Both the position numbers and the translations under genes were made by a program. Positions 16,115 to 25,131 of a DNA stretch of 64,000 nt are shown here, piece after piece. The notes beneath the pieces were generated by a model. That model worked only from the letters and a program-made list of their open reading frames with translations, was not told the origin of the DNA and made no database searches. Every line of letters begins with the position of its first letter. Position 1 is the stretch's first letter. Origin of the DNA: G963664585 sp963664585 (GTDB taxonomy: Bacteria > Bacillota > Clostridia > Oscillospirales > Ruminococcaceae); contig CAXXEO010000002.1 of the NCBI GenBank assembly GCA_963664585.2, positions 62,001-126,000 on the forward strand. The letters are read 5' to 3'.

Positions 16115-17292
16115 AAAAGATTCCTTTTTCCCCTCCCGATCTGCGTGGACGTGAAACTGAGCTTGTGGAAGAAGTACTGCGTTCAGGTTGGATCACCACC
16201 GGCCCGATGACCGCGCTTCTGGAGGAAAAACTGGCTAACCTGTGCGGTACAAAGAGGACGATCTGCCTCAGTTCGGCCACAGCCGCACTCGAAATGACCC
16301 TTCACCTATTGGAAATCGGCCCGGGGGACGAGGTAATCACAACCGCTTACACCTATTCGGCCACAGCGGCGGTAATCTGCCACACCGGAGCCAGACCTGT
16401 ACTTGTTGACACACCGCCTGGTGAGTACCATCTCTCTGCCGATGCCGTAAAAAACGCGCTGACGCCCTTGACAAAAGCGGTGATCGCTGTAGACATCGGT
16501 GGAGACCTGTGCGATTATTTGGCCATTCGGACTGCCTGTGAAACGGCGAATTTTAAGCCAAGGAATAAGCTTCAGGAGGCCATCGGCCGTCCTGCGGTCA
16601 TCGCGGACGCCGCTCACTCACTGGGCGCTTATCGGAATGACAAAAAAAGCGGACAATGTGCCGACCTGTCCGCCTTCTCTTTTCATGCGGTAAAAAATCT
16701 CACCACAGCTGAGGGCGGGGCGCTAACCTGGCATATTCCAGATGTGGATGATAACGACCTCTATCGCAGTTTGTCTCTTTTGTCTCTCCATGGCCAGACA
16801 AAGACGGCCCGTGAGAAAGAGAAGGGAGGCTGGCGCTATGACATCCTGATACCGGGCTACAAGTGCAATATGACCGACATCGCCGCCGCTATCGGACTTG
16901 GTCAACTGGAGCATTTTCCCAATATGCTGGTCCGACGCCGTCAGCTGGACAGCCTATATGGTCGATTGTTGGACGCGGCGGTAACTCCTTACAGGCACAG
17001 TATTGGCTCGTCACGACACCTTTATATGGTGCGTCTTCCCTTTGACGACGAAGCTCGCAGGGACAAAATCATGGAACTCATGAAAGAGGTCGGCGTTTCG
17101 GCGAATGTTCATTATCTTCCTCTGCCCGCTCTTACCGCCTATCGAAACATGGGCTTTGACCCGTCTGATTTTCCAAACGCCATGGAAAGTTACCGCCGCG
17201 AGATTACCCTGCCGATGTACACTCTCATGACTGACGAGGAAGTACACAAGGTTTGCGTTTCTTTGCGTGAAGCTCTAGAAGCATCCCATTAG
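16111..17292 (+). CDS. Second DegT/DnrJ/EryC1/StrS sugar aminotransferase
   Basis: 393 aa from a GTG overlapping the previous stop. The PLP lysine is in FHAVKNLTTAEGGA (about residue 194). It resembles the PseC/ArnB/PglE branch that aminates C4 of 4-keto-6-deoxy sugars. A substrate could come from the CapD/PglF-like dehydratase encoded convergently at 17.3-19.2 kb. An insertion around residues 137-160 (NFKPRNKLQEAIGRP) contributes to the length. Two different aminotransferases in one operon suggest either a doubly aminated sugar or two products. Confidence 0.9.
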   Translation: MKKIPFSPPDLRGRETELVEEVLRSGWITTGPMTALLEEKLANLCGTKRTICLSSATAALEMTLHLLEIGPGDEVITTAYTYSATAAVICHTGARPVLVDTPPGEYHLSADAVKNALTPLTKAVIAVDIGGDLCDYLAIRTACETANFKPRNKLQEAIGRPAVIADAAHSLGAYRNDKKSGQCADLSAFSFHAVKNLTTAEGGALTWHIPDVDDNDLYRSLSLLSLHGQTKTAREKEKGGWRYDILIPGYKCNMTDIAAAIGLGQLEHFPNMLVRRRQLDSLYGRLLDAAVTPYRHSIGSSRHLYMVRLPFDDEARRDKIMELMKEVGVSANVHYLPLPALTAYRNMGFDPSDFPNAMESYRREITLPMYTLMTDEEVHKVCVSLREALEASH

Positions 17293-17299
17293 CTCCTGG

Positions 17300-17344
17300 A
17301 TGATCACTATGATTCCCCGCCGAGGCGGGGAATCATAGTGATCA
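17300..17344. terminator. Long perfect hairpin between convergent genes (family C)
   Basis: About 20 bp of near-perfect stem (ATGATCACTATGATTCCCC and complement) around the GC core. It sits between two convergent operons, with the leftward gene ending 3 bp away. A bidirectional terminator is likely. Confidence 0.75.
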
Positions 17345-17346
17345 TA

Positions 17347-19209
17347 TTAAACGCCCATCTTTCTGTGCTTGTCATGATCAAAACCGGGAACAAGCTCCTT
17401 AAGGCGCTGGATTATTGCCGCATAATCTCCGATGAGGGCGAACTCAGAAAGGCTGTCCAGACGCTCTAAAACAGCCTCAGGGGGCTCATCTTCACAGGCG
17501 GGTCGCTCCACATAAATCCTCTCTTTGGCGGTCAGTACTGTGTCCTCAGGGGAAGATGTGAGTTCTTCATACATTTTTTCCCCCGGTCTTAGCCCGGTGT
17601 ACACTATTTTAATGTCTTGATAGGGACGAAATCCCGAAAGGCGGATCAAATTCTCTGCCAGTTCCTTGATTTTGATCGGCTTGCCCATGTCCAGAATAAA
17701 TATTTCTCCGCCCACCGCGCTGCTGGCGGCGGTGAGAAGCAACTGTACGGCTTCGGGAATCGTCATAAAATAGCGGCTGATTTCCGGATGCGTCACCGTA
17801 ACCGGCCCTCCGGCTGCGATCTGACGACGGAATGTGGGGACGGCACTCCCCGCCGAATCCAGTACATTGCCGAAGCGGACCGCCACAAACGCAGTGGTGC
17901 TGATTTTGTCCATCGCCTGGATGGCAAGCTCGCACAGCCGTTTTGTTGCACCCATTACGCTGGTGGGGTTGACCGCCTTATCGGTAGAAATCAGCACAAA
18001 CCGCTCCACCCCCGCCCTTGCAGCCGCCCGGGCGGCGTTTAGCGTTCCCGTTACGTTGTTTTTTATCGCCTCTTCCGGCGCGTTTTCCATAAGGGGGACA
18101 TGCTTATGGGCCGCGGCGTGAAAGACGATATCCGGCTTTTCCTCAAACATGAGACGTGCAAGCTTTTCTCCATCCCGTACCGAGGCAATATGTACAGCCA
18201 GCCGATCGTCGCCCATCAGGGGGCGAAGCTCCTGCTCCACCATAAAGGTGCTGTTTTCTGATATATCGACAATGATCAGCCGCAGGGGATCATACCCCGC
18301 AATCTGGCGGCAAAGTTCACTCCCGATTGACCCTCCGCCTCCGGTGACCATCACACGCTTGCCGCTGATAAATCGACGTACATCTTCCTGCACCAATTCC
18401 ACAGGGTCCCTCCCCAAAAGCTCGTCTATTCCCACCTGACGGATTCTGCTGACCATATTTCCGCCGGTGGTCATCATTTCATGGAGGTTGGGGAGTGTAA
18501 GCACACGGCAGCCACTCTGCTGGCAGAGTTCCAGAATCCTGCCTCGCCTCCCACCGCCCAGTGAGGGAATCGCGATAATAATATTGTCAATGGCGTACCG
18601 CTCACAGATTTGGGGCAGCTTTGCAATTGTACCAACGATCGGAGTCCGCAGTATACTCATGCCCACCTTGCCAAGGTCATCGTCCACCGCGCAAACAGGC
18701 AAATAATCCGAAGCGATATTTTTTTTCATCTCTGCAATCAGGGTGGAGGCAGCCTGTCCCGCACCGACGACAAGAACCCGTTTGCCTCCGTTGTGTCGAA
18801 AACCCAATCCCCTTCTACACTGGTTACGGTATAGATAACGGCTTACAATTAGTGAAAAGCTGATTTCGACAGTCAAGACGGGATAGCAGTAAGCGGGGAG
18901 GCGAAGAAAGGAGGGAAGAACGCTGGTCATTGCCCATAGCAGCCCCCCTGCCGCCGTAGCCGAAAAGAAGCAACCAAAAAAATCATCTACATCCGCATAT
19001 CTCCACAGGGTTTCATAGACTCCAAAAGCTGATTGAACGGTCAGATAGCACACAACGATCCCAGGCAGGACGGCCAAAAGGATGATACGACCGCCGCCGC
19101 CCCGGCCTGTTACTGTTAATGCGATCATCACGGCATAGAATAAGGATATGACGGCGGCATCATAGAAAAGCCAGCCGAAAACACCGAATTTCTTAAAGCT
19201 TATGTGCAT
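17347..19209 (-). CDS. Membrane-bound nucleoside-diphosphate-sugar 4,6-dehydratase/epimerase (CapD/PglF/WbpM family)
   Basis: About 620 aa from the ATG at 19209. An in-frame extension to 19299 is rejected because its first residues are encoded by a family A repeat. Four transmembrane segments occupy the first ~110 residues of this form. A CoA-binding-like Rossmann motif (VLVVGAGQAAS) follows, and the catalytic SDR half starts VMVTGGGGSIGSELCRQ. These enzymes convert UDP-GlcNAc to the 4-keto-6-deoxy sugar at the membrane. It converges on the sugar operon and probably supplies its second aminotransferase. Confidence 0.9.
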   Translation of the reverse strand: MHISFKKFGVFGWLFYDAAVISLFYAVMIALTVTGRGGGGRIILLAVLPGIVVCYLTVQSAFGVYETLWRYADVDDFFGCFFSATAAGGLLWAMTSVLPSFLRLPAYCYPVLTVEISFSLIVSRYLYRNQCRRGLGFRHNGGKRVLVVGAGQAASTLIAEMKKNIASDYLPVCAVDDDLGKVGMSILRTPIVGTIAKLPQICERYAIDNIIIAIPSLGGGRRGRILELCQQSGCRVLTLPNLHEMMTTGGNMVSRIRQVGIDELLGRDPVELVQEDVRRFISGKRVMVTGGGGSIGSELCRQIAGYDPLRLIIVDISENSTFMVEQELRPLMGDDRLAVHIASVRDGEKLARLMFEEKPDIVFHAAAHKHVPLMENAPEEAIKNNVTGTLNAARAAARAGVERFVLISTDKAVNPTSVMGATKRLCELAIQAMDKISTTAFVAVRFGNVLDSAGSAVPTFRRQIAAGGPVTVTHPEISRYFMTIPEAVQLLLTAASSAVGGEIFILDMGKPIKIKELAENLIRLSGFRPYQDIKIVYTGLRPGEKMYEELTSSPEDTVLTAKERIYVERPACEDEPPEAVLERLDSLSEFALIGDYAAIIQRLKELVPGFDHDKHRKMGV

Positions 19210-19286
19210 AAACCCGCCATTTCTCCGACGGTGAACTATAAAAGAACATAGTCCCCGCCAACGCCGCCGGAAGAAGGACAGGGATA

Positions 19287-19392
19287 TATAGTTGATCAAC
19301 TTGAAAACACGCTTGTGATTTCTCCGCCCGCCTTCGGCGGGGGGAGAAAATAATGTTTTATATATAGCCAGTTTTTAAGTTAATTGGCTATA
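19287..19392 (-). repeat. Family A repeat, copy 2 (106 bp, inverted orientation)
   Basis: Ends TATAGTTGATCAACTT and AAGTTAATTGGCTATA around the GC-core hairpin. It lies in the divergent gap between the dehydratase and a lipoprotein gene. The rest of that gap (19393-19630) shows only a degenerate hairpin near 19540. Confidence 0.9.
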
Positions 19393-19630
19393 AAATAGGT
19401 CAGAGTATCACATTTACATAAAGCTGTTACGCAGTATTCTTGTTTCCGACACATTGCCGTGTTATAATAACAAAATGATTGCGTTGATTTATACTAGTTC
19501 TAAATTATAATATAACGATGGGCCAACTCTTTCCCCGCCTTCGACGGAGTAAGACGACCTTTCTTATCAGTTGATATAGAAATAGTATTATTCATTTAAA
19601 AACAGTATAGCTATATTAGGAGGAAGACAG

Positions 19631-20599
19631 ATGAAAAAAAGGATCATCACCATAGGCATGGCGCTGTGTCTGCTGCTCACAGCCGGCTGCGCCAAGAAGG
19701 CAGAGCCTTCAGGGCTAATTATGGCGAATGTTAAGGATACCGCAATGCCCTATGGAGTATATCGTGGCTATATAGATGCCTTTACCGAGATCTCGCGCTT
19801 AAGCGCCATTCGCAATTTTGCCTTCAGTGCCGCTGTGGAAAAGGACCTCACCGGTGTCTTTGCGTTCAGCCGTGAGGAGTTCGAGGCCAAGTATGCCTAT
19901 CAGGTCATATATATGATGGAGGACGCAAACTATGCCAAGAATGTTGAACTGGCAAAAGCGGCGCTAAAGCTTACCGACGACGACCTCAAGGCCCTGCTTC
20001 TAGAGCTCTATTGGCCTCAATACATGTCCGAAAAAATGTCAGAAAAATTCGTGGCCCAGGCTGCCGCAACAGGTACCACCGAGGATGAGCTTTGGACTGC
20101 GTACCAAACGTCTCTTGCTACAAGAACCAGTTATGACCAGCCCAATGTGCCCTTTACCATTGATGGAAAAGCTATCGAGTTAACGAAGGTACAACAGAAT
20201 ACCATCAATCTTAACAAGATGATGACTCGTATTGAGGAAATAAATACTGTCGCACTTCTTGATTATTTGTACAAGGATCTGACTGTCAAGGGAATGACGC
20301 TAGATACAACAGGGTTCGATGCCTATGTTGAGCAAAACCTCGCCTCCATAAAGAGTGACGAGACCTATTCTGTACTGGTTCCCAAAGCTATAAAGGAAAT
20401 TGGAATGACAGAAGAAAATTTCAACGAGAGCTTTAAGTCTTATCTGAAGCTTCAATTTGGCATTCAGCAAGTCGTTACCTTCCTTGGTACCCAGTATGAT
20501 GCCATGACAGGCACCGACAAGCCTGCCACTTCTAACGAGTATGTAAATCAATATGCGATTGACATCAGCAATAACATAACGATATCGAATTTAAGCTGA
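19631..20599 (+). CDS. Lipoprotein of unknown function
   Basis: 322 aa. Lipobox LLTAGC places the lipidated Cys at residue 20, so the protein is anchored on the outer face of the membrane. The rest is mostly helical, acidic and rich in YM/EM segments. The overall look (helical N-domain, long C-terminal helix) faintly recalls SurA/PrsA chaperone domains, but I see no peptidyl-prolyl isomerase domain. AGGAGG site 8 bases before the ATG. Single gene with a clear terminator about 95 bp after the stop. Confidence 0.8.
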   Translation: MKKRIITIGMALCLLLTAGCAKKAEPSGLIMANVKDTAMPYGVYRGYIDAFTEISRLSAIRNFAFSAAVEKDLTGVFAFSREEFEAKYAYQVIYMMEDANYAKNVELAKAALKLTDDDLKALLLELYWPQYMSEKMSEKFVAQAAATGTTEDELWTAYQTSLATRTSYDQPNVPFTIDGKAIELTKVQQNTINLNKMMTRIEEINTVALLDYLYKDLTVKGMTLDTTGFDAYVEQNLASIKSDETYSVLVPKAIKEIGMTEENFNESFKSYLKLQFGIQQVVTFLGTQYDAMTGTDKPATSNEYVNQYAIDISNNITISNLS

Positions 20600-20694
20600 T
20601 TAAATAGATTCTATGCTTTAAAAATGGCTACATTGATTTTAAAAAATAAAGGACACCTTGTCCTCCAAACAGCCGATGCTTTACCCCAACTGTT

Positions 20695-20723
20695 AAAGGA
20701 CCGCCACAAAAGGCGGTCCTTTT
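20695..20723 (+). terminator. Intrinsic terminator of the lipoprotein gene
   Basis: AAAGGACCGCC pairs perfectly with its complement around ACAAAA, followed by TTTT. Confidence 0.88.
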
Positions 20724-20873
20724 CTGTATGAACTGGATACTGGGTACATTTGTGTGCATGCAATGTTGTTCTCTCTTTCCCACCTGCGGTGTAGAAAATA
20801 ACACTCATCATAATAGACGATGCAAACTAAACATCGTATGAAACAAAAACATGTTGAGACAATAAGAACAACC

Positions 20874-20912
20874 AAAAAAGGCTTGGAACTATAGAAGTTC
20901 CAAGCCTTTTTT
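20874..20912 (-). terminator. Intrinsic terminator of the surface-protein gene
   Basis: AAAAAAGGCTTGGAACT pairs with its complement around a 5-base loop. It would act on the leftward gene that ends at 20964. Confidence 0.85.
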
Positions 20913-20963
20913 ATAATATAATGCAAACTTACTGTGGGTAAAAGCGTACAGTACGGTAGGTTC

Positions 20964-23642
20964 TTATGAGCTTACACTGGCGCTATAGGGTGAGGTCACA
21001 TAGATTCCGGTTCCTTTGGCTAATACCTTACAGGTGATAGTTGCAGAGTCTGAAACCGTATAACTTCTTGGATCCGTAGAAGAAAATTCTTTAGTTTCCG
21101 TTCCGCTGACTTTTACAATGTACAAAGTATATCCGTTGCTGTTTGCCACGGCGTCCCAGGTAATTGTAAAGTTTGGCGTGGTTCCGCTTACCGCCAGATT
21201 GGCTGGTGCAGCAAGCTGGGTTGGCGTGATTGAGGGCGTAAATTCAGCTGTTGAGCTGACATAATGTCCACTACCTTTGGCCAAAACCTTGAAGGAAAGG
21301 GTAGCCGCAGAATTATAGGTGGCCCCTAATAGGCAAGTATTACTGGCCTCATTGATCACCGGTGTTTGGGACACTCCACCAACAATTGGCGTAATAGTGT
21401 AACCCGCACTGTTCGGCACAGTACTCCAACTTGCCCTAAATTGACCCTCGGCGGCGTCGTAAACAAGCCCTGTGGGAGTGGGTGCATCCAAAACAACAGG
21501 TGTAATTTCGCTAGCCGTTGCCTGGGCCGAGTCGAAAAAGCTTAAGCTGCTGTTGCCCTTTGCTAAAACCTTGAAGCTGAGAGGATGATCTGCATAGCTT
21601 TCCGCCGTATTCGGGAAGGTATAGGTGGTCGTGCCAGAGGCAATCGTCTGTGCCTCGCCGTTAACATCGTTAACCACCGGTACCAGTGTATATCCGTTGC
21701 TGTTTGTTACAGCATTCCAAGTGGCGACAAAACGATTGGTTGTGGCATTGTAGTTGATGGCAAGCCCTGTTGGGGCAGCCAAAACGGTTGCAGTATCATC
21801 CGTGGCTGAGTTCCGGGTGCGGTTGGCAGCCGAGCCAAGAGCCTTCAGGCTGAACGCAAAGGGACCAGCACCAGACGGTGTGTAGCTGTAACTTGTCATA
21901 TCCGCGGCCAACGGCTCAGTTGACCCGTCGGGCAGTGTAAGCTGGAATCCGGACTCTCCGTTCACAGCACCCCAGCTCAGGACGATTTTAGGAGTCGCGT
22001 CGGTATTATAAGCAGCGGTAAGAGTCGGGGTGGAAATTCTCGTAAAGCTGCTGCTTGTCACCTCGGCGGAGTCGATGCGCCCGCTGGCTCCGGTGGCTGT
22101 CGCCCTCAGCTTGATGGAATTTGTTTCATTGCCAAACGCCTGGCTTAAGGTGGTGCTGGCAAGAGCCTGGGTTGTTCCATTCACACCCGATACAACCGGT
22201 GTCATTCGGAAGCCTGTGGCATTGGTTACGGTTCCCCAGCTATAGGTAATGGTGTCGGTCACCGTGTTATACGCATAGGCGAAGGTCGGCGAAGCGAGGC
22301 GGACGATTGTCGCGGTGGCAGTGGATGTGGTATAAGCCGAAGCTTTATAGGAACCTGAAGCCTTGGCGTAAACCTTGAAGGCAAGGGTCTTGCCCACATA
22401 GCTATCAGTACTCGGCAAGGTGTAGCTGGTCGTGCCAGAACTGATGGATACGGTTGATCCGCTGGACCCACCCACAATTGGGACGAGACCATATCCCGAG
22501 CTGTGACTGACGGCCGACCAACTGGCCGTAAAACTGTCGGTGGTCGGATTATAGGTCAGAGACAGGCCTGTTGGCTTTGACAGCGTGGAGCTGGAATGGT
22601 TATCGTCATCGTCGCCATCATCAGAAGTATCTGTGTTCTGTACCGCAGTTCCACCCTTAACAGGGGTATCATAAGAACCGCTGTTTTTAATCGAACCGGG
22701 TGTAGTGGCATAGGAGATGTCGTCAGATGCCACCTGTAGCGTTTCTATCTTACCCTTTCCGGTAAAATGGACGGCCGCATTGGCTTTGCAAAGCGCAATA
22801 GACGAGCCGCTGTTCATATCAATATTCGATGCGATATTGACCGTGGCCGCAGAAAGGCCGACATCCGTCAGGGTGATTTCCTGCCAGATACGGTTTCCGG
22901 CCAACACATTCATCTTGTCTATACCATTAAAACCGGTGGCCAGCTCCGTTTCGGTGATGTCAGCATGGCTCTTCACCGTCAACAGATCAACTGTACTTGC
23001 ACCCGCCACCACCAGTTTAGAGGACCCACTCGCCTTGGCAAGTATGACCTCAGCGGCGCTGGTGCGGTTAAGCGTCAGCTTGCTGCCACCCTCGACGATA
23101 ATTTGCCCCTTGACGATGACATTTTCCAGGGTAACCTCGCCGGTGCCGACAGCGCTTGAGATATATAGGTTGCCATTAATTGTCTTGTCTTTTAAGGTCA
23201 CACCGCCCGCCTTAATGGTCATGCTGGAATAGGTTGCCGCAGCGTCATAAAGCCCGGACTTATCAATACTGCCGTTTTGGACGACAGTGGTTACCGAGCC
23301 TGATCCTGTTGATTTTGAGCTGCTTCCTGAAGAGTAGGACGTGGCCTTTGAGGAAGATGCGGGCTTTGAGGAGGATACAGGTGCGGGAAGCGAAGAAGAT
23401 GCCTCGCTGGAAGAAGGCAGATCGCTGGAAGAGGGTTCACTGGAAGAAGCCGCCTCGCTCGATGAGGACGACACAATTTGTGATGAAGAGCTGGAAACAG
23501 CACTTTTGGCATCTGCCGGTTCTGACCGGTTTTTATCCCACATCATATATGCAACAGTTCCTATGCAGCAAATCGTCACCACCGCAAGTGCAGTCACGAT
23601 CCACAGTATCTTGGCATTTTTCATCTGTTCAAATACACTCAT
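20964..23642 (-). CDS. Membrane-anchored surface protein with Ser-rich stalk, solenoid-like domain and six Fn3-like repeats
   Basis: 892 aa. A short cytoplasmic N-terminus and one membrane anchor (about residues 12-34) are followed by a serine-rich linker with Ala/Pro/Glu (about 40-115). A region rich in short beta-forming repeats comes next (about 125-320: KDKTINGNLYI, LENVIVKGQIIVEGG), resembling a beta-solenoid. After an acidic spacer (DTSDDGDDDDN) come six repeats of about 85 residues. Each starts with PxGLxxxYN or similar and has a conserved W-x-xV-xNSxGY core, resembling fibronectin type III. Probably displayed outside the cell for adhesion or carbohydrate contact. No sortase motif. GGGAGG before the ATG. 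Confidence 0.8.
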   Translation of the reverse strand: MSVFEQMKNAKILWIVTALAVVTICCIGTVAYMMWDKNRSEPADAKSAVSSSSSQIVSSSSSEAASSSEPSSSDLPSSSEASSSLPAPVSSSKPASSSKATSYSSGSSSKSTGSGSVTTVVQNGSIDKSGLYDAAATYSSMTIKAGGVTLKDKTINGNLYISSAVGTGEVTLENVIVKGQIIVEGGSKLTLNRTSAAEVILAKASGSSKLVVAGASTVDLLTVKSHADITETELATGFNGIDKMNVLAGNRIWQEITLTDVGLSAATVNIASNIDMNSGSSIALCKANAAVHFTGKGKIETLQVASDDISYATTPGSIKNSGSYDTPVKGGTAVQNTDTSDDGDDDDNHSSSTLSKPTGLSLTYNPTTDSFTASWSAVSHSSGYGLVPIVGGSSGSTVSISSGTTSYTLPSTDSYVGKTLAFKVYAKASGSYKASAYTTSTATATIVRLASPTFAYAYNTVTDTITYSWGTVTNATGFRMTPVVSGVNGTTQALASTTLSQAFGNETNSIKLRATATGASGRIDSAEVTSSSFTRISTPTLTAAYNTDATPKIVLSWGAVNGESGFQLTLPDGSTEPLAADMTSYSYTPSGAGPFAFSLKALGSAANRTRNSATDDTATVLAAPTGLAINYNATTNRFVATWNAVTNSNGYTLVPVVNDVNGEAQTIASGTTTYTFPNTAESYADHPLSFKVLAKGNSSLSFFDSAQATASEITPVVLDAPTPTGLVYDAAEGQFRASWSTVPNSAGYTITPIVGGVSQTPVINEASNTCLLGATYNSAATLSFKVLAKGSGHYVSSTAEFTPSITPTQLAAPANLAVSGTTPNFTITWDAVANSNGYTLYIVKVSGTETKEFSSTDPRSYTVSDSATITCKVLAKGTGIYVTSPYSASVSS

Positions 23643-23731
23643 AAAAGTACCTCCCTGTACAATTGGCAGACATTTGGTCTTTTTAAAAAGATAAAAGAGA
23701 TTAAATTCAGAAAATCAATAATAATTTAAAG

Positions 23732-23837
23732 TATAGCCAATTAACTTAAAAACTGGCTATAGTTAAAACGTCATTTTCTTCCCCCGCCTTCGGCGGGGGA
23801 AGAAATCACAAGCTTGTTTTGAAGTTAATCAACTATA
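23732..23837 (+). repeat. Family A repeat, copy 3 (106 bp)
   Basis: A canonical copy: TATAGCCAATTAACTT left end with its own 8-bp hairpin (TATAGCCA/TGGCTATA), GC-core hairpin, ACAAGCTTGT palindrome and AAGTTAATCAACTATA right end. It lies 90 bp upstream of the surface-protein gene. Confidence 0.92.
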
Positions 23838-24013
23838 TAAAGCTGTTTAAATCCTGTACATTATATATCGTCCAAAGCGGCTAAAAACTCATCATAATAA
23901 TACCATATGGTCCACTCAATATCTACCAAAAATAAAATATTTTACCAACTCGTAATTATTTAGTGCAAAAAAGTTTACCGATTCCTGCAAGCAAACCATA
24001 GAAATTCTGTCGG

Positions 24014-24040
24014 ACGAAAAAAAGCCCCCTGAAGGGGCTT
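24014..24040 (-). terminator. Terminator of the PHP-DRTGG-hydS operon
   Basis: On the minus strand, AAGCCCC-TTCAG-GGGGCTT is followed by seven T. It is located about 75 bp past the PHP gene stop. Confidence 0.85.
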
Positions 24041-24050
24041 AGATCCTGCC

Positions 24051-24084
24051 TCTGATCCCCCCCGCCTCCGGCGGGGAAATCAGA
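24051..24084. repeat. Family C hairpin
   Basis: TCTGAT arms enclose a CCGCC-TCC-GGCGG core. The flank CCTGCCTCTG is shared with the hairpin at 57.4 kb. Confidence 0.7.
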
Positions 24085-24115
24085 GATGAAATATGCTATA
24101 TCACCGACAATGGCA

Positions 24116-24811
24116 TTAACGGCCGCAAAGCCATGCATCCAAGCCCCCGAAATCTGCCGTTACGAGACCAACGGGCGGTACGTCCTGTGATATTTCCCAA
24201 AGATGGTGCGCATCCGAATTCTTTATTATTTTCAGTCCCTTGGGCAGATCGCCCGGAAGGTTTTTCACAATCTCCAGTCCGGCAGGGGAAAAATCAGGCG
24301 GAAAAGATCCCAATATGGCTAAAAGTCCGTTTGCTTCCCTGTCCAGATGGGCGGGAATGACAACCCCTCCCCATCGGGCGGCTAACTCTGGCAGTCCCTG
24401 CAGCCCAATGGAGGTAGCATTAATCAAAAGAAGCTCCTCCTCACCGGTGGAGACGTCGTCCTCTCCCATAATGACCTGATTGCCAAAAATAAAGGGCTTG
24501 TTTTTCACTGGAATAAGCCGGTTATGGACATAACAATCAAACTCCAGTGCCCGGATGACATCAGGAAAAAGGCAGAGGATATGAATTTCTTCGGCAGTGG
24601 TAAGCTCCATGCCGGGTATAAAGCTCAGACCGTAATGGGCGGCGGCGGCTTTCATGGCAGGACAATTTTTTGCAGAGTTGTGGTCTGTCAAGGCTATCAT
24701 ATCAAGACCGTTCAAATGAGCCATCCCCGCAATATTCATCGGCGTCATATCGTCATCTGCACAGGGAGAAAGGCACGAATGTATATGAAGATCAAACGAA
24801 ACCCCGCTCAC
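24116..24811 (-). CDS. PHP-domain metal-dependent phosphoesterase
   Basis: 231 aa from a GTG overlapping the DRTGG gene stop (GTGA). PHP metal-binding motifs are in order: DLHIHSCLSP (residues 7-16), ALTDHNSA (about 40-47), PGMELTTAEE (about 66), PAHLDREA (about 155) and NSDAHHLWE (about 198). PHP proteins hydrolyse phosphate esters with two or three metals. In Clostridia and Thermotogales this subfamily is found beside [FeFe] hydrogenase regulators, as here. The substrate is unknown; a nucleotide or signalling phosphate is possible. It is the last gene of a three-gene overlapping operon. Confidence 0.85.
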   Translation of the reverse strand: MSGVSFDLHIHSCLSPCADDDMTPMNIAGMAHLNGLDMIALTDHNSAKNCPAMKAAAAHYGLSFIPGMELTTAEEIHILCLFPDVIRALEFDCYVHNRLIPVKNKPFIFGNQVIMGEDDVSTGEEELLLINATSIGLQGLPELAARWGGVVIPAHLDREANGLLAILGSFPPDFSPAGLEIVKNLPGDLPKGLKIIKNSDAHHLWEISQDVPPVGLVTADFGGLDAWLCGR

Positions 24812-25131
24812 AAAAGTGTGCCTGCCTTCATTGCCAGTTCAAATACCGGGTCCCCGGCACAAAGAATGGTAATTCCCCGCTCACGGGCGGCGGAAAGCGC
24901 CTGAGCGTCCGGTTTCATCCCCTCGGCTAAAAGAATGCACGCAATCTCTCTGAGAGAGGCCACTGCGACAGCATTCACATTTCCCATCACCGTGATCCAC
25001 AGGCACCCCTCAGGGGCTCTGCCCATAACCAGGCTTAACAGGTCACAGCAATAGATACCTGTGATCTCGGCCTCGCCGCTCCCTGACAATAAGCTAAGGT
25101 CAAGAGCATCAGACAACGCTTTACCTGTCAA
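24808..25131 (-). CDS. DRTGG-domain protein (first of two)
   Basis: 107 aa from a TTG that overlaps the stop of the upstream hydrogenase-like gene (TTGA). It is a stand-alone DRTGG domain, which in larger proteins is coupled to CBS or ligand-sensing domains and probably binds a small ligand. Characteristic stretch: GIYCCDLLSLVMGRAPEGCLWITVMGN without further catalytic motifs. Wedged between the sensory hydrogenase and the PHP protein with 4-bp overlaps at both ends, it probably acts with them as a signalling unit. Confidence 0.82.
   Translation of the reverse strand: MTGKALSDALDLSLLSGSGEAEITGIYCCDLLSLVMGRAPEGCLWITVMGNVNAVAVASLREIACILLAEGMKPDAQALSAARERGITILCAGDPVFELAMKAGTLL

Noticed and set aside
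19210..19299. Longer N-terminus of the CapD/PglF-like protein
   Set aside because: The first residues are encoded by a family A repeat and the extension is not needed for family length; the ATG at 19209 fits better.
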